Shown here one piece after another: positions 54,685 through 64,000 of a stretch of 64,000 nt of DNA. Source of the stretch: Microvirga sp. KLBC 81 (lineage in GTDB: Bacteria; Pseudomonadota; Alphaproteobacteria; Rhizobiales; Beijerinckiaceae); assembly GCF_003075415.1 (NCBI RefSeq), contig NZ_QDAH01000004.1, positions 176,872-240,871 on the forward strand. The letters run 5' to 3'. Numbering within the stretch: position 1 is the stretch's first letter; the number at the start of each line of letters is the position of its first letter. The notes under the pieces were generated by a model that saw only the letters and a list, made by a program, of their open reading frames with translations, was not told the DNA's origin and made no database searches. The translations under genes were made by a program, and so were the position numbers.

Positions 54685-55038
54685 CTAAAGCGCAGCGATG
54701 ACCTGGATCTCCAGGGCGTAACCCGGATCAGCAAGGCGGGCCTGGACACAGGCCCGGGCGGGTGTGTGTCCTGGAGTCACCCAGGCGTCCCAGACCGCAT
54801 TCATCTCGTCATAGGAGGCCATATCGGTCAGCCAGATCGTGGCCTGCAGGAGCTTGGTCTTGTCGCTGCCGATCTCGGTCAGTGACTGCTCGATCTGCGC
54901 CAGGACGTCCCGGGTCTGCCCGGTCACCGACTGGCCCAGGCTCTCCTCGGGCACATAGCCGGAGAAATAGGCCGTGTTGCCGTGAATCACGACATCACTG
55001 TAACGGGCGGCAACGCCAATCCGCTTGATGTCTGCCAC
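54685..55038 (-). CDS. RidA/YjgF-family protein
   Basis: 117 residues from GTG 55038, chosen for GAGGAGACCCAA. VADIKRIGVAARYSDVVIHG, AYFSGYVPEE, DKTKLLQATIWLTDMASYDE and ARACVQARLADPGYALEIQV (conserved Arg) identify the family, whose best-known member hydrolyses reactive enamine/imine intermediates. Convergent with the glycosyltransferase. Confidence 0.9.
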   Translation of the reverse strand: MADIKRIGVAARYSDVVIHGNTAYFSGYVPEESLGQSVTGQTRDVLAQIEQSLTEIGSDKTKLLQATIWLTDMASYDEMNAVWDAWVTPGHTPARACVQARLADPGYALEIQVIAAL

Positions 55039-55214
55039 TTGGGTCTCCTCTCTCTCTGTCTGTGCCACCTCGTATCACAGGGGAGGGGGAGGACCCAGTT
55101 TCAAGATCAGTTTTGCACGACCTCGGGACGCTTTTTGGCCTTGACGAAGGGCGGCTGTTCGCGTCTATTGCGCCACCGGTGCGAAGCAGGGTTACGACCC
55201 CGCTGATCGCGAAC

Positions 55215-55305
55215 GGAGACGTGGCCGAGAGGCTGAAGGCACTCGTTTGCTAAATGAGCATACCCCAAAAGGGTATCGAGGGTTCGAATCCCTCCGTCTC
55301 CGCCA
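55215..55305 (+). tRNA. tRNA-Ser (GCU)
   Basis: Acceptor stem GGAGACG (55215-55221) pairs with CGTCTCC (55295-55301); discriminator G, then encoded CCA. Anticodon loop TTGCTAA with GCT at 55249-55251, long variable arm (CATACCCCAAAAGGGTATCG) and T-arm GGTTCGAATCC. Class II serine tRNA. Confidence 0.96.
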
Positions 55306-55415
55306 TTCCTAATCCCTTGATTTTGCTGGAATTGACGGTGCGCATTACGCGCATCCTGTCACAGGTCCCGGTCGCAGTGATCGGCGTGCCCGGCAGGTCG
55401 ATTTGGGAGCCTGGC

Positions 55416-55604
55416 ATGTCCATTCCCAAGCGCAGCGGTCGTTATTGGTTTCGTAAAGCAATCCTCGTAGACCTCATTCCTATTCTCGGGATTCACGAGA
55501 GCTTGGTCCGTAGGCTCCCCGAATGTCCAATCATGGCACTTCTCGGAAGTAAGCCGAACATCTGCGCTTGCGAGATGAGCGAACCTTTACGTGGTCGCGC
55601 TTAA
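55416..55604 (+). pseudogene. Probable N-terminal remnant of a tyrosine integrase
   Basis: The frame from ATG 55416 reads MSIPKRSGRYWFRKAILVDL, then IPILGIHESLVRRL before composition changes and it stops at 55604. R-x-G-x-Y-(W/Y)-F-R-(K/R)-x-(I/V)-x-x-D-L-x-x-x-(L/I)-G is the pattern of the N-terminal segment of many tRNA-targeting phage-type integrases. The catalytic domain is missing. It lies about 110 bases past the 3' end of tRNA-Ser, the usual place for the integrase of a tRNA-inserted island. Assignment is by pattern only. Confidence 0.45.
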
Positions 55605-55765
55605 AGATTGCGTTTGATCCAAAGCAGTCCCATGAACTCATGCCGCAAAGGCAGGTTTGATCGTAGATTGAAGCAACCATCACATCCCGAGCCCAATGCC
55701 AAGAATGGCAGAACCCATGCCCAACCTGAACCCGGTTGGCCGCAGGCATTCGGGCTTGGCGGTGA

Positions 55766-56005
55766 TCACTTGCGATTTCCGTGATGATGGCCATCGCCCC
55801 CGTGCAGGAACAGGTGCATCAGCGGGCAGGCCAAGAGCAGTAGGTAGGGAAGGGCGGTCAGGATGTGGCCCGTGTGGTTCACGAACAGGTAGACGCCGAG
55901 CGCGGTGAGCGTGACGGCCCGGCCCAGCGGAGTGCCGACCAAAGCCCTGCGCCAGCTCTTTGGCGGCGCGGGGGAAACGTGTGGAGGGGTGTCTGTGGCG
56001 CTCAT
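55766..56005 (-). CDS. DUF2933-type small membrane protein
   Basis: 79 residues from ATG 56005 (GGGAGGCCGCC upstream). One or two hydrophobic helices (TLTALGVYLFVNHTGHILTA, LPYLLLLACPLMHLFLHGG) and a His-rich end (GDGHHHGNRK). The CPLMH..HGG..HHH pattern is DUF2933, often found in copper and heavy-metal clusters. It follows the Cu ATPase at 134 bases. Confidence 0.8.
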   Translation of the reverse strand: MSATDTPPHVSPAPPKSWRRALVGTPLGRAVTLTALGVYLFVNHTGHILTALPYLLLLACPLMHLFLHGGDGHHHGNRK

Positions 56006-56139
56006 GGCGGCCTCCCGACCTCGACAAGCCTGAGCTTGGACCCGCTGTGTGGCGCCCGCCTTGGTTTCCCTCAAAGGCGGAGACCGTGATCCGTAGCTCC
56101 TGAGAGGCAGGCCAAGACCAAGGCTTGTCCCTCCAGGGC

Positions 56140-58539
<2,400 letters not shown>

Positions 58540-58569
58540 GGCAGGTCTCACCTTCTTGCGGCGGAATGA

Positions 58570-58600
58570 ATGCTCGGCCTTCCAGTGGTGGCAAGGTCAA
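58570..58600 (-). promoter_or_regulatory. CueR-type promoter of the second copper ATPase
   Basis: Minus strand: TTGACC (58595-58600), 19-base spacer TTGCCACCACTGGAAGGCC, GAGCAT (58570-58575). Same -35 box, spacer length and GGAAGG half site as the copA promoter. Confidence 0.75.
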
Positions 58601-58676
58601 GCGGGCCGAAGCGTCATGGTACCGGCGGCCCCCGCGGTGCGGCATTGAGATGAGGCAATCGCGGCTGCCGATATGC

Positions 58677-58967
58677 TCATTTCCCCTTTTGAATCCTGAC
58701 GACGCTGATCTGGCCGTTCACGCGGTCGGCTTGGAAGCGGATCCTTTCGCCCGCCTTCACGCCTTTCAGGACCGCAGGATCCTGTGTCCGGAACACCATC
58801 GTCATCGCGTCCATGTTCAGGTTCGGGATAGGGCCGTGATCAATCGTGATCTTGCCCTGTGCGGTGTCGACCTTCTCGACGGTGCCGGAGACCATCGGCA
58901 GGTTCTGCGCGAGGGCGGCCCCGGAGAGGCTCAGGGTGGCGATCAGGCTGATGGCAATGTGCTTCAT
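58677..58967 (-). CDS. CusF-like periplasmic copper-binding protein
   Basis: 96 residues. Signal peptide of 20 residues (ALA/QNL). The OB-fold carries SGTVEKVDTAQGKITIDHGP and the metal site MDAMTMVFR, with the Met pair of CusF; the final strand is ISVVRIQKG. It should hand Cu(I) to an efflux system. Last gene of the cluster that begins upstream at the lipoprotein or TolC gene. Confidence 0.92.
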   Translation of the reverse strand: MKHIAISLIATLSLSGAALAQNLPMVSGTVEKVDTAQGKITIDHGPIPNLNMDAMTMVFRTQDPAVLKGVKAGERIRFQADRVNGQISVVRIQKGK

Positions 58968-59007
58968 CGAATACTCCTGTTACGTGCGGTGAGGGAGGAT
59001 TGCGTCG

Positions 59008-59499
59008 TCACTTGACGACGACGGTGCCTTTCATGCCGGACTCGTAATGGCCCGGGATCAGGCAGGCGAACTCAAAAGTCCCGGCCTTCGTGAAGCGCCA
59101 GACGATCTCCTTGGCGCCGCTCGGCGCGAGCCGCTTCCCGTTCGGGTCGTCGTGCTCCATGTCCGGGTTCTTCTGCATCTGGATCTTGTGCTTGGCGTTG
59201 TTCTCGACCGAGTCGAGCATGAACTCGTGATCCACCTGGCCGTGGTTCTTGAGCACGAACTTCACCTGCTCGCCGCGCTTGATCTCGACCTTGTTCGGCT
59301 CGAAGAGCATCTTCGCATCCTCGGTCTCCTTCATGGTGACCTCGATGGTACGGGCGACCGGCTTCTTCGGGTCGCCCGGCTCACCGGCCGCGAAGGACCT
59401 GTGGCTGTGGCCGGCCTCACCGGGTCCTGCAAGAGCCAGCGTGGTCGACAGCGCCAGCGCCGCAGCGGCCCCCATGAGAGTGGATAGACGAAGCTTCAT
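59008..59499 (-). CDS. Cupredoxin-domain copper protein
   Basis: 163 residues from ATG 59499 (AAAGGAGCAATCG). Signal of about 22 residues (LALA/GPG). Cupredoxin fold with ligands His (VDHEFMLDS), Cys and His (EFACLIPGHYE) and Met (SGMKG): a type 1 copper site. The N-terminal mature part is His-containing (EAGHSHRSFAAGEP). Small periplasmic electron or copper carrier, set directly after the multicopper oxidase. Confidence 0.92.
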   Translation of the reverse strand: MKLRLSTLMGAAAALALSTTLALAGPGEAGHSHRSFAAGEPGDPKKPVARTIEVTMKETEDAKMLFEPNKVEIKRGEQVKFVLKNHGQVDHEFMLDSVENNAKHKIQMQKNPDMEHDDPNGKRLAPSGAKEIVWRFTKAGTFEFACLIPGHYESGMKGTVVVK

Positions 59500-59532
59500 C
59501 GATTGCTCCTTTGGCATCGGTTCTCGTTGAGA

Positions 59533-60948
59533 TCAGTGATTGTCGTGGCCGCCGGCACTCGCGGAGCTCTGTCGCTTGCGCGAGTCGACGGCGCGGAACT
59601 CCGTCGCCTTCACGCCACTGTCCGGCGACTTGGCGCGGGCGGGCTCGGCAAGCTTCTCGCCTTTCCACTCGTAGGCGACGGTGCCTTCGGGATGCTTGAA
59701 CCAGCCCGGATCCTTGTAGTCGTTTTTCGCCAAGCCTTCTCGCACCTTCACGACCGAGAACATGCCGCCCATCTCGACTGGGCCGAACTGGGCAAAGCCC
59801 GTCATCATCGGCAGGGTGTTGTCGGGCAGCGGCATCTCCATCGACCCCATCTCGCCCATGCCGTTGGATCCCATCGGCATGTAGTCGGGCACCACCTTCT
59901 TGATGGCCGCCGCCGTGCGCTTCATGTTCACGCCGATATAGTTCCTCACCTCGTGCCCCATGGCGTTCATGGTGTGGTGCGACTTGTGGCAATGGATCGC
60001 CCAGTCCCCCTCCTCGTCCGCGACGAAATCGAACGAGCGCATCTGCCCGACGGCCACATCGATGGAGACCTCGGGCCAAGCCGCGTCCTCTGGCACCCAT
60101 CCGCCGTCCGTGCCCGAGACCTTGAACTCGTAGCCGTGCATGTGGATCGGGTGGTTCGTCATGGTGAGATTACCGAAGCGGATCCGCACCTTGTCGTTCT
60201 TGGCGACCACGAACGGATCGATGCCCGGGAATGCGCGGGTGTTCCAGCACCAGAGGTTGAAGTCAGTCATCTCGTTGACCTTCGGCACGTAGGCGCCAGG
60301 CTCGATGTCGAAGGCGTTGAGCAGGAACACGAAGTCGCGGTCGACGCGCCGGAAGGCCGGATCCCTCGGATGCACGATGAAGAGACCCATCATGCCCATG
60401 GCCATCTGCACCATCTCGTCGGAATGCGGGTGGTACATGAAGGTGCCGGAGCGCCTGAGCTGGAACTCATAGACGAAGGTCTTGCCCGGCGGGATGTGCG
60501 GTTGGGTGAGGCCGCCCACGCCGTCCATGCCATTGGGAAGACGCTGGCCGTGCCAGTGCACCGCCGTGTTCTCCGGCAGCTTGTTGGTGACGAAGATGCG
60601 CACCTTGTCGCCTTCGACCGCCTCGATGGTCGGTCCGGGGGACTGGCCGTTGTAGCCCCACAGATGCGCCTTCATGCCGGGCGCGAGCTCGCGCACCACC
60701 GGCTCGGCCACGAGGTGGAACTCCTTCCAGTCGCCGTTCTGCCGCCAGGGCAAGCTCCAGCCGTTGAGGGTGACGACCGGCTGGTAATCAGGTCCCGACA
60801 CAGGCATCAGAGGCGCCTGCGTCGCCGCCGACGACATCGTGGGCGCCTCGGGCAGGCTCGCGGCCTGGACGCGCCCGCTGACCATCGAGGCACCGGCGAG
60901 CACGAAGCCTCCGGCGCCAAGAAACCCTCTGCGCGATAGATCGGTCAT
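59533..60948 (-). CDS. Multicopper oxidase, periplasmic, Tat-exported
   Basis: 471 residues from ATG 60948 (GGGAGAGACAGCA). Twin-arginine signal SRRGFLGAGGFVLAGAS. Copper ligands: HWHG, MYHPHSDE, HPIHMHGYEF and HCHKSHHTMNAM (H-C-H-x3-H-x4-M), covering type 1, 2 and 3 sites. A Met-rich segment (MGSNGMGEMGSMEM) near residue 390 is typical of cuprous oxidases such as CueO and CopA of Pseudomonas. Oxidises Cu(I) in the periplasm. Confidence 0.95.
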   Translation of the reverse strand: MTDLSRRGFLGAGGFVLAGASMVSGRVQAASLPEAPTMSSAATQAPLMPVSGPDYQPVVTLNGWSLPWRQNGDWKEFHLVAEPVVRELAPGMKAHLWGYNGQSPGPTIEAVEGDKVRIFVTNKLPENTAVHWHGQRLPNGMDGVGGLTQPHIPPGKTFVYEFQLRRSGTFMYHPHSDEMVQMAMGMMGLFIVHPRDPAFRRVDRDFVFLLNAFDIEPGAYVPKVNEMTDFNLWCWNTRAFPGIDPFVVAKNDKVRIRFGNLTMTNHPIHMHGYEFKVSGTDGGWVPEDAAWPEVSIDVAVGQMRSFDFVADEEGDWAIHCHKSHHTMNAMGHEVRNYIGVNMKRTAAAIKKVVPDYMPMGSNGMGEMGSMEMPLPDNTLPMMTGFAQFGPVEMGGMFSVVKVREGLAKNDYKDPGWFKHPEGTVAYEWKGEKLAEPARAKSPDSGVKATEFRAVDSRKRQSSASAGGHDNH

Positions 60949-60964
60949 TGCTGTCTCTCCCTGG

Positions 60965-62452
60965 TCAGTGTCCGCCACCGGCTCCCGCGCCGGCCGCGGC
61001 TGTGGTGACTTCCCCGCCGCCGTCGCCGCCGCCGACTCCGCCGCCCACGAGGGCGGCCTTGAGGTCGGTCGCGGCGATCCAGAAGTCGCGGCGGGCGTTG
61101 ATGGCATCGACGTTGCTGAGAATGCGGGCGCGGGCGTCGAGGATGAGCTGGCTCACGTCGACGAGCATGCCGCTGTATTGCAGGGTCGCCTCGTCCTGGA
61201 TCCGCTTCTGCAGGGGCAGGACCCGGCTCTGGTAGTGACGGGCGAGGTCGTAGTTGCCGCGGTAGCGCAGGTAGGCCTCGCGCGCCTCGGAGCGCACGTT
61301 CACCGCCCGCTCGGCGAGACGGTTGGCGGCCGCCATGTAGGTTTCCTGGGCGTTGCGGACGCCCACGGCCCCGAAGTCGAAGATCGGGATCGTGAACTCG
61401 ACCTCGAGCCCGCGCCGGTTCACCTTCTCCTTCTCGACCTCGACCTCGCCGTGCTCCTCCGTGACGGACTTGGCGCGTTCGTAGCTGGAGAGGCCGGCAA
61501 GCTCGATGTCGGTGACGAAGCGGGTGGCGTTGGCCAGGCCGTGCTGCCCCGCCACCGCGTTCAGGTCATGGCGCAGCGCCTGGAGGTCGACACGGCCTTC
61601 CAGGGCCCGGCGCTCGATGTCCTGGGCCGAGGCGATGCGGGCCGGCAGCGGCGGCAGCGAGTTCGGCAGGCGGAAGTCGATGTCGCGGCCCCACAGCCCG
61701 AGCTGCCGGATCAGGCGCTCGCGGGCGACCTTCTGCTCGATCCGGGAGCGGGCGAGCTGAGCCCCCAGTTCCTGGTAGAAGGCGTGCTCGCTGGCCTGCT
61801 CCAGCTTGTTGAGGGCGCCGCTCTCGCCGAGCTGCGTGGCCAATTCCGAGGCGGTCTCGGCGGTCCCGAGGGCCTGCTGCATGAAGGCGACCTGCTGGTT
61901 GACCGCAATCGCCCGGTAGTATTCCCGGCGCGTCTCGGCGGCGAGCCGCAGCACGGCCTCGGCGGCGCGGAACTGGGCGGCGCGGAAGCGCTGCTCGGCG
62001 ATGGCCGTCCGGGCCGGCAGGGTGGCGAGCTCGAACAGCCCGATCACGATCTGGCGCTCGATCTCCAGCTCCAGGCTGCCGCCGAGACGAGACAGGGCGA
62101 CCGTCGGGTTCGGGGGCAGGCTCGTCTGGATGTATTCGGCTTCCGACACCCCGAGGTCGTTGAATGCGGCCTGCAGGCCACGGTTCTTCAGCAGCGCGAT
62201 CTGGACGGCGCTGTCGGGCGTGAGCGGACGCTTCAGCAGGTCCTCGACCCGCTGCTGGATAGCCAGGGCCGCGGCCTCGCTGCCGACCTTGACCACGTCC
62301 TTGCCGAGCTCGGCATAGGCGAGCGTCTGCGCGGTCGACAAGCCGCCGTCGGCCGAGAACGAGACGCAGCCGCCGAGGACCAGGCTGAGGGCGACGCCCG
62401 CGAGCAGCCCCAGCCGTGCTGTCGATCCCCTTGTGCGCTCTTGTTGGTTCAT
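60965..62452 (-). CDS. TolC-family outer-membrane efflux lipoprotein
   Basis: 495 residues from ATG 62452 (AAGGAAGGC). Lipobox LVLGGC. Two outer-membrane efflux repeats of long helices (NRGLQAAFNDLGVSEAEYIQ early, NRRGLEVEFTIPIFDFGAVG late). The C-terminus is Gly-rich. With no RND or HlyD partner in the window, it probably works with the periplasmic Cu proteins or a partner elsewhere. 16 bases before the oxidase, so co-transcribed. Confidence 0.92.
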   Translation of the reverse strand: MNQQERTRGSTARLGLLAGVALSLVLGGCVSFSADGGLSTAQTLAYAELGKDVVKVGSEAAALAIQQRVEDLLKRPLTPDSAVQIALLKNRGLQAAFNDLGVSEAEYIQTSLPPNPTVALSRLGGSLELEIERQIVIGLFELATLPARTAIAEQRFRAAQFRAAEAVLRLAAETRREYYRAIAVNQQVAFMQQALGTAETASELATQLGESGALNKLEQASEHAFYQELGAQLARSRIEQKVARERLIRQLGLWGRDIDFRLPNSLPPLPARIASAQDIERRALEGRVDLQALRHDLNAVAGQHGLANATRFVTDIELAGLSSYERAKSVTEEHGEVEVEKEKVNRRGLEVEFTIPIFDFGAVGVRNAQETYMAAANRLAERAVNVRSEAREAYLRYRGNYDLARHYQSRVLPLQKRIQDEATLQYSGMLVDVSQLILDARARILSNVDAINARRDFWIAATDLKAALVGGGVGGGDGGGEVTTAAAGAGAGGGH

Positions 62453-62524
62453 TGCGGTGCCTTCCTTGCGCGTGTTGCCGCGCCGCCCCCGGGCGGCTGA
62501 TGTCTTGCTGGTTTCGGGCACGGC

Positions 62525-62779
62525 TCACCGTCCCCGTCGGGCGGCATCGTCCGAGTCGCCGCGCTCCGCATCGGCCCCGGGCGCGACGCGGCGGTTGAGC
62601 TCGCGCCAGTCGAGCGGCTCGACGACGTCGTAGCCGCGCACGCCCGCGGTCACCGAGGCGTAGCCCGGGCTTCGCACGCCAACGGAGGGCTCGGCGGGAG
62701 CCGCCAGGTAAGCGGGAGGGGAGCCCGGGACGCAGGCGCCGAGGGCGAGCGTGAGGGCCACGAGGGAAATGGGCTTCAT
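62525..62779 (-). CDS. Small lipoprotein of the copper cluster
   Basis: 84 residues; lipobox ALGAC (Cys 16). The mature part has SVGVRSPGYASVTAGVRGYD and EPLDWRELNRRVAPGAD, ending acidic and basic. Known from similar clusters only as an unnamed protein. 72 bases upstream of the TolC gene on the same strand. Confidence 0.75.
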   Translation of the reverse strand: MKPISLVALTLALGACVPGSPPAYLAAPAEPSVGVRSPGYASVTAGVRGYDVVEPLDWRELNRRVAPGADAERGDSDDAARRGR

Positions 62780-62973
62780 GATGATGTCCCTTCCGGGTGT
62801 CCCATGTCATGGTCGCAATTCGGCGGTCGGTGCTGCGCGAAGATTCGTGCATGCCTCAGGCCTGATTCCGATTGCGAGGTGGGGAAGGTCCGGTTCGAGC
62901 TCCAGGTCGGTCGCGACCCGTTCATGCGAACGGGTGCGCCTGTTCGTGCGGGCGTATGCCGCCCGCGCCAGGC

Positions 62974-63387
62974 TCAGATGGTTCGTGGCGGCCTGTCGAG
63001 GCCCTCCGGGACGAGGCTCTCGACCTGTTCGTCGCCAAACAGGGCGAGCACAACGGCCGAGGCACAAGGCGCATGGAGCATAGGAGCCGCGAGGGCTTGG
63101 ACGGCATGGCAGGCACCCGTGCCACAGCAATCCATTCCTCCCTTGCCGTGAGTGCCTGAGGCGGGGTCGCCGCAGTCTTCCTCTGCGGAGGCATGGTCAT
63201 GCCCGGGGGACTGGACGTTGTGCCCGTGAGCCGAATCTGGGTGCATGTAGCCTTCGCGAGCGTGCTCTTCAAAGGCTGGTGCCAGAGCGAGCTCATCGCC
63301 CGTCGTAGCCGCATGCGGCGTGGAAATCACAAGGATTCCCGCGGTGACCGCAAGCAGAACAGCGATGATGAGGCCCATCAGCCGCAA
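62974..63387 (-). CDS. His/Cys-rich exported protein of the copper cluster
   Basis: 137 residues. N-terminal signal or anchor (LMGLIIAVLLAVTAGILVIS). The rest is rich in metal ligands: HPDSAHGHNVQSPGHDH and MDCCGTGACHAV. A plausible periplasmic metal-binding protein. No family recognised. It lies 34 bases after the frameshifted chaperone on the same strand. Confidence 0.7.
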   Translation of the reverse strand: MRLMGLIIAVLLAVTAGILVISTPHAATTGDELALAPAFEEHAREGYMHPDSAHGHNVQSPGHDHASAEEDCGDPASGTHGKGGMDCCGTGACHAVQALAAPMLHAPCASAVVLALFGDEQVESLVPEGLDRPPRTI

Positions 63388-63420
63388 GGGTGAACTCCCG
63401 TCGTCAGAAGCGCATGTGTG

Positions 63421-63730
63421 TCACGAACGGACTGCTTCGACAAGGTGGTCCCGGCAGCGTGCGACCTTCCTGGACGCCTTGGCGATGGTACCGTTCAGGC
63501 TGCCTCGGATCACCGCCGACAGGTCGGCCGTGCCCCGGACCGACTCCGGCTTCGAGGCAGGATCCGCATCGACCCGGATTCCCGGCAAGGCCGACTCGAC
63601 GGCTCTCTTGATCGTGCCGGCGCAATGGCCGCAGGTCATGTCCTCGATCCGCAGGGTCAGCCCGCCGGCATCCCTCGCTCGGCACGGCCCCTTCGGCATT
63701 GTTGGCCTGATGGGTTGAGCATCCGCACAT
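63421..63730 (-). pseudogene. CopZ-like copper chaperone, frameshifted
   Basis: ATG at 63730 (GAGCGACAAG) starts MCGCSTHQANNAEGAVP. Removing one A in the following CCGAGCGAGG gives ARDAGGLTLRIEDMTCGHC and AGTIKRAVESALPGIRVDAD, a heavy-metal-associated domain with the MTCGHC site. As written, the two parts are in different frames, so the protein is broken by one base (decay or sequence error). After GTADLSAV the frame also departs from the usual ending. A CueR-type promoter lies 35 bases upstream. Confidence 0.75.
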
Positions 63731-63764
63731 GTCTTGTCGCTCCTTCGCGATTGTGAGGATCCGG

Positions 63765-63795
63765 AGCGTGCGACTTCCAACGATGGCAGGGTTAA
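63765..63795 (-). promoter_or_regulatory. CueR-type promoter of the copper chaperone
   Basis: Minus strand: TTAACC (63790-63795), 19-base spacer CTGCCATCGTTGGAAGTCG, CACGCT (63765-63770). Aligns with the copA promoter, with a weaker -35 and half site. Confidence 0.65.
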
Positions 63796-64000
63796 GAGAT
63801 AGCAGGGCACCGCGAGGAACACAGAGCCAACCCAACCAAAACAGACGTCGCGCTAGGAAGGCAGTAAAGGTCTGCCAATGGCACTTCTCAGACATAGCGC
63901 TTTGGTCCGCTTACCGCTCGAGCCTGTGTGGAAACAGGCTGATTGGCACGCTTTGATGATCCAATGGGGTGGTGTGCGGACGGAATGCGGTGTGACCCTC
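63796..64000. other. Right edge, no gene seen
   Basis: Short frames only. Upstream flank of the copper chaperone promoter. Confidence 0.4.

Noticed and set aside
59503..60939. 478-residue open frame on the plus strand
   Set aside because: Antisense of the multicopper oxidase, which has all copper motifs on the other strand.
60839..62500. 553-residue open frame on the plus strand
   Set aside because: Antisense shadow of the TolC and oxidase genes; no ribosome binding site and low-complexity composition from high GC.
61566..62852. 428-residue frame on the same strand as TolC
   Set aside because: Out-of-frame Arg/Ala/Pro-rich product; the TolC frame is the real one.

Overview
The window is GC-rich and reads as a chromosomal segment of an alphaproteobacterium of the Hyphomicrobiales (Rhizobiales), most like Microvirga or another Methylobacteriaceae/Beijerinckiaceae relative. 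That placement is inferred from the long-type PurC, the Tad locus with a CpaC/CpaE/CpaF-style gene set, the HNH endonuclease type, the extragenic palindromes and the overall gene content. No rRNA or plasmid replication gene is present, so the species cannot be fixed from sequence reading alone.

Layout. 1-9.8 kb is accessory: a decayed SMI1/KNR4-family gene at the left edge, a Flp-like pilin with a Gly/Asn-rich tail, several unknown secreted or membrane proteins, a protein built from an internal duplication, and an orphan LuxR-type regulator with a degenerate receiver. 9.9-24.6 kb is a Tad (Flp) pilus locus in several blocks: TadE (minus); TadG, a small membrane protein and the prepilin peptidase (plus); a small lipoprotein and the CpaC secretin (minus); then flp-cpaB-cpaE-cpaF-tadB-tadC-tadD (plus), followed by a retropepsin-like protease. 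24.9-26.4 kb holds an HNH endonuclease and a gene-poor stretch that is in part AT-rich. 26.4-31.6 kb is a probable envelope-maintenance unit: PspA, a YiaA/B-type protein and a giant LplT-PlsC-acyl-ACP-synthetase fusion, divergent from a TetR regulator with a palindromic operator between them. 31.8-38.4 kb is accessory, with small secreted and membrane proteins, a second TadE, a paralogue fragment and a SAM-methyltransferase-like protein.

38.4-54.7 kb is mostly housekeeping or conserved: galE, a DoxX protein, a LolA-domain protein, purC, an Imm50-type orphan immunity gene, a PilZ protein, an alpha/beta hydrolase, a duplicated secreted repeat protein, an L,D-transpeptidase, a phosphatase, the copA-cueR copper-efflux operon, an EEP-family protein, a glutathione transferase and a glycosyltransferase. 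54.7-64 kb has a RidA protein, tRNA-Ser(GCU), a probable integrase remnant directly downstream of that tRNA, and a second, larger copper-resistance block (DUF2933 protein, YHS-type Cu ATPase, CusF, cupredoxin, multicopper oxidase, TolC-like protein, lipoprotein, His/Cys-rich protein, frameshifted copper chaperone).

Three CueR-type promoters with 19-bp spacers, upstream of copA, the second Cu ATPase and the chaperone, suggest that one regulator (CueR at 48.8-49.2 kb) ties the core copA system to the imported island. Extragenic palindromic repeats occur at about seven loci. The most interesting items are the tRNA-linked copper island with a shared CueR-type regulon, the TetR/PspA/LplT-PlsC-AMP unit, the tailed Flp-like pilin, and an intrinsic terminator without an upstream gene in the cpaC-flp intergenic region.
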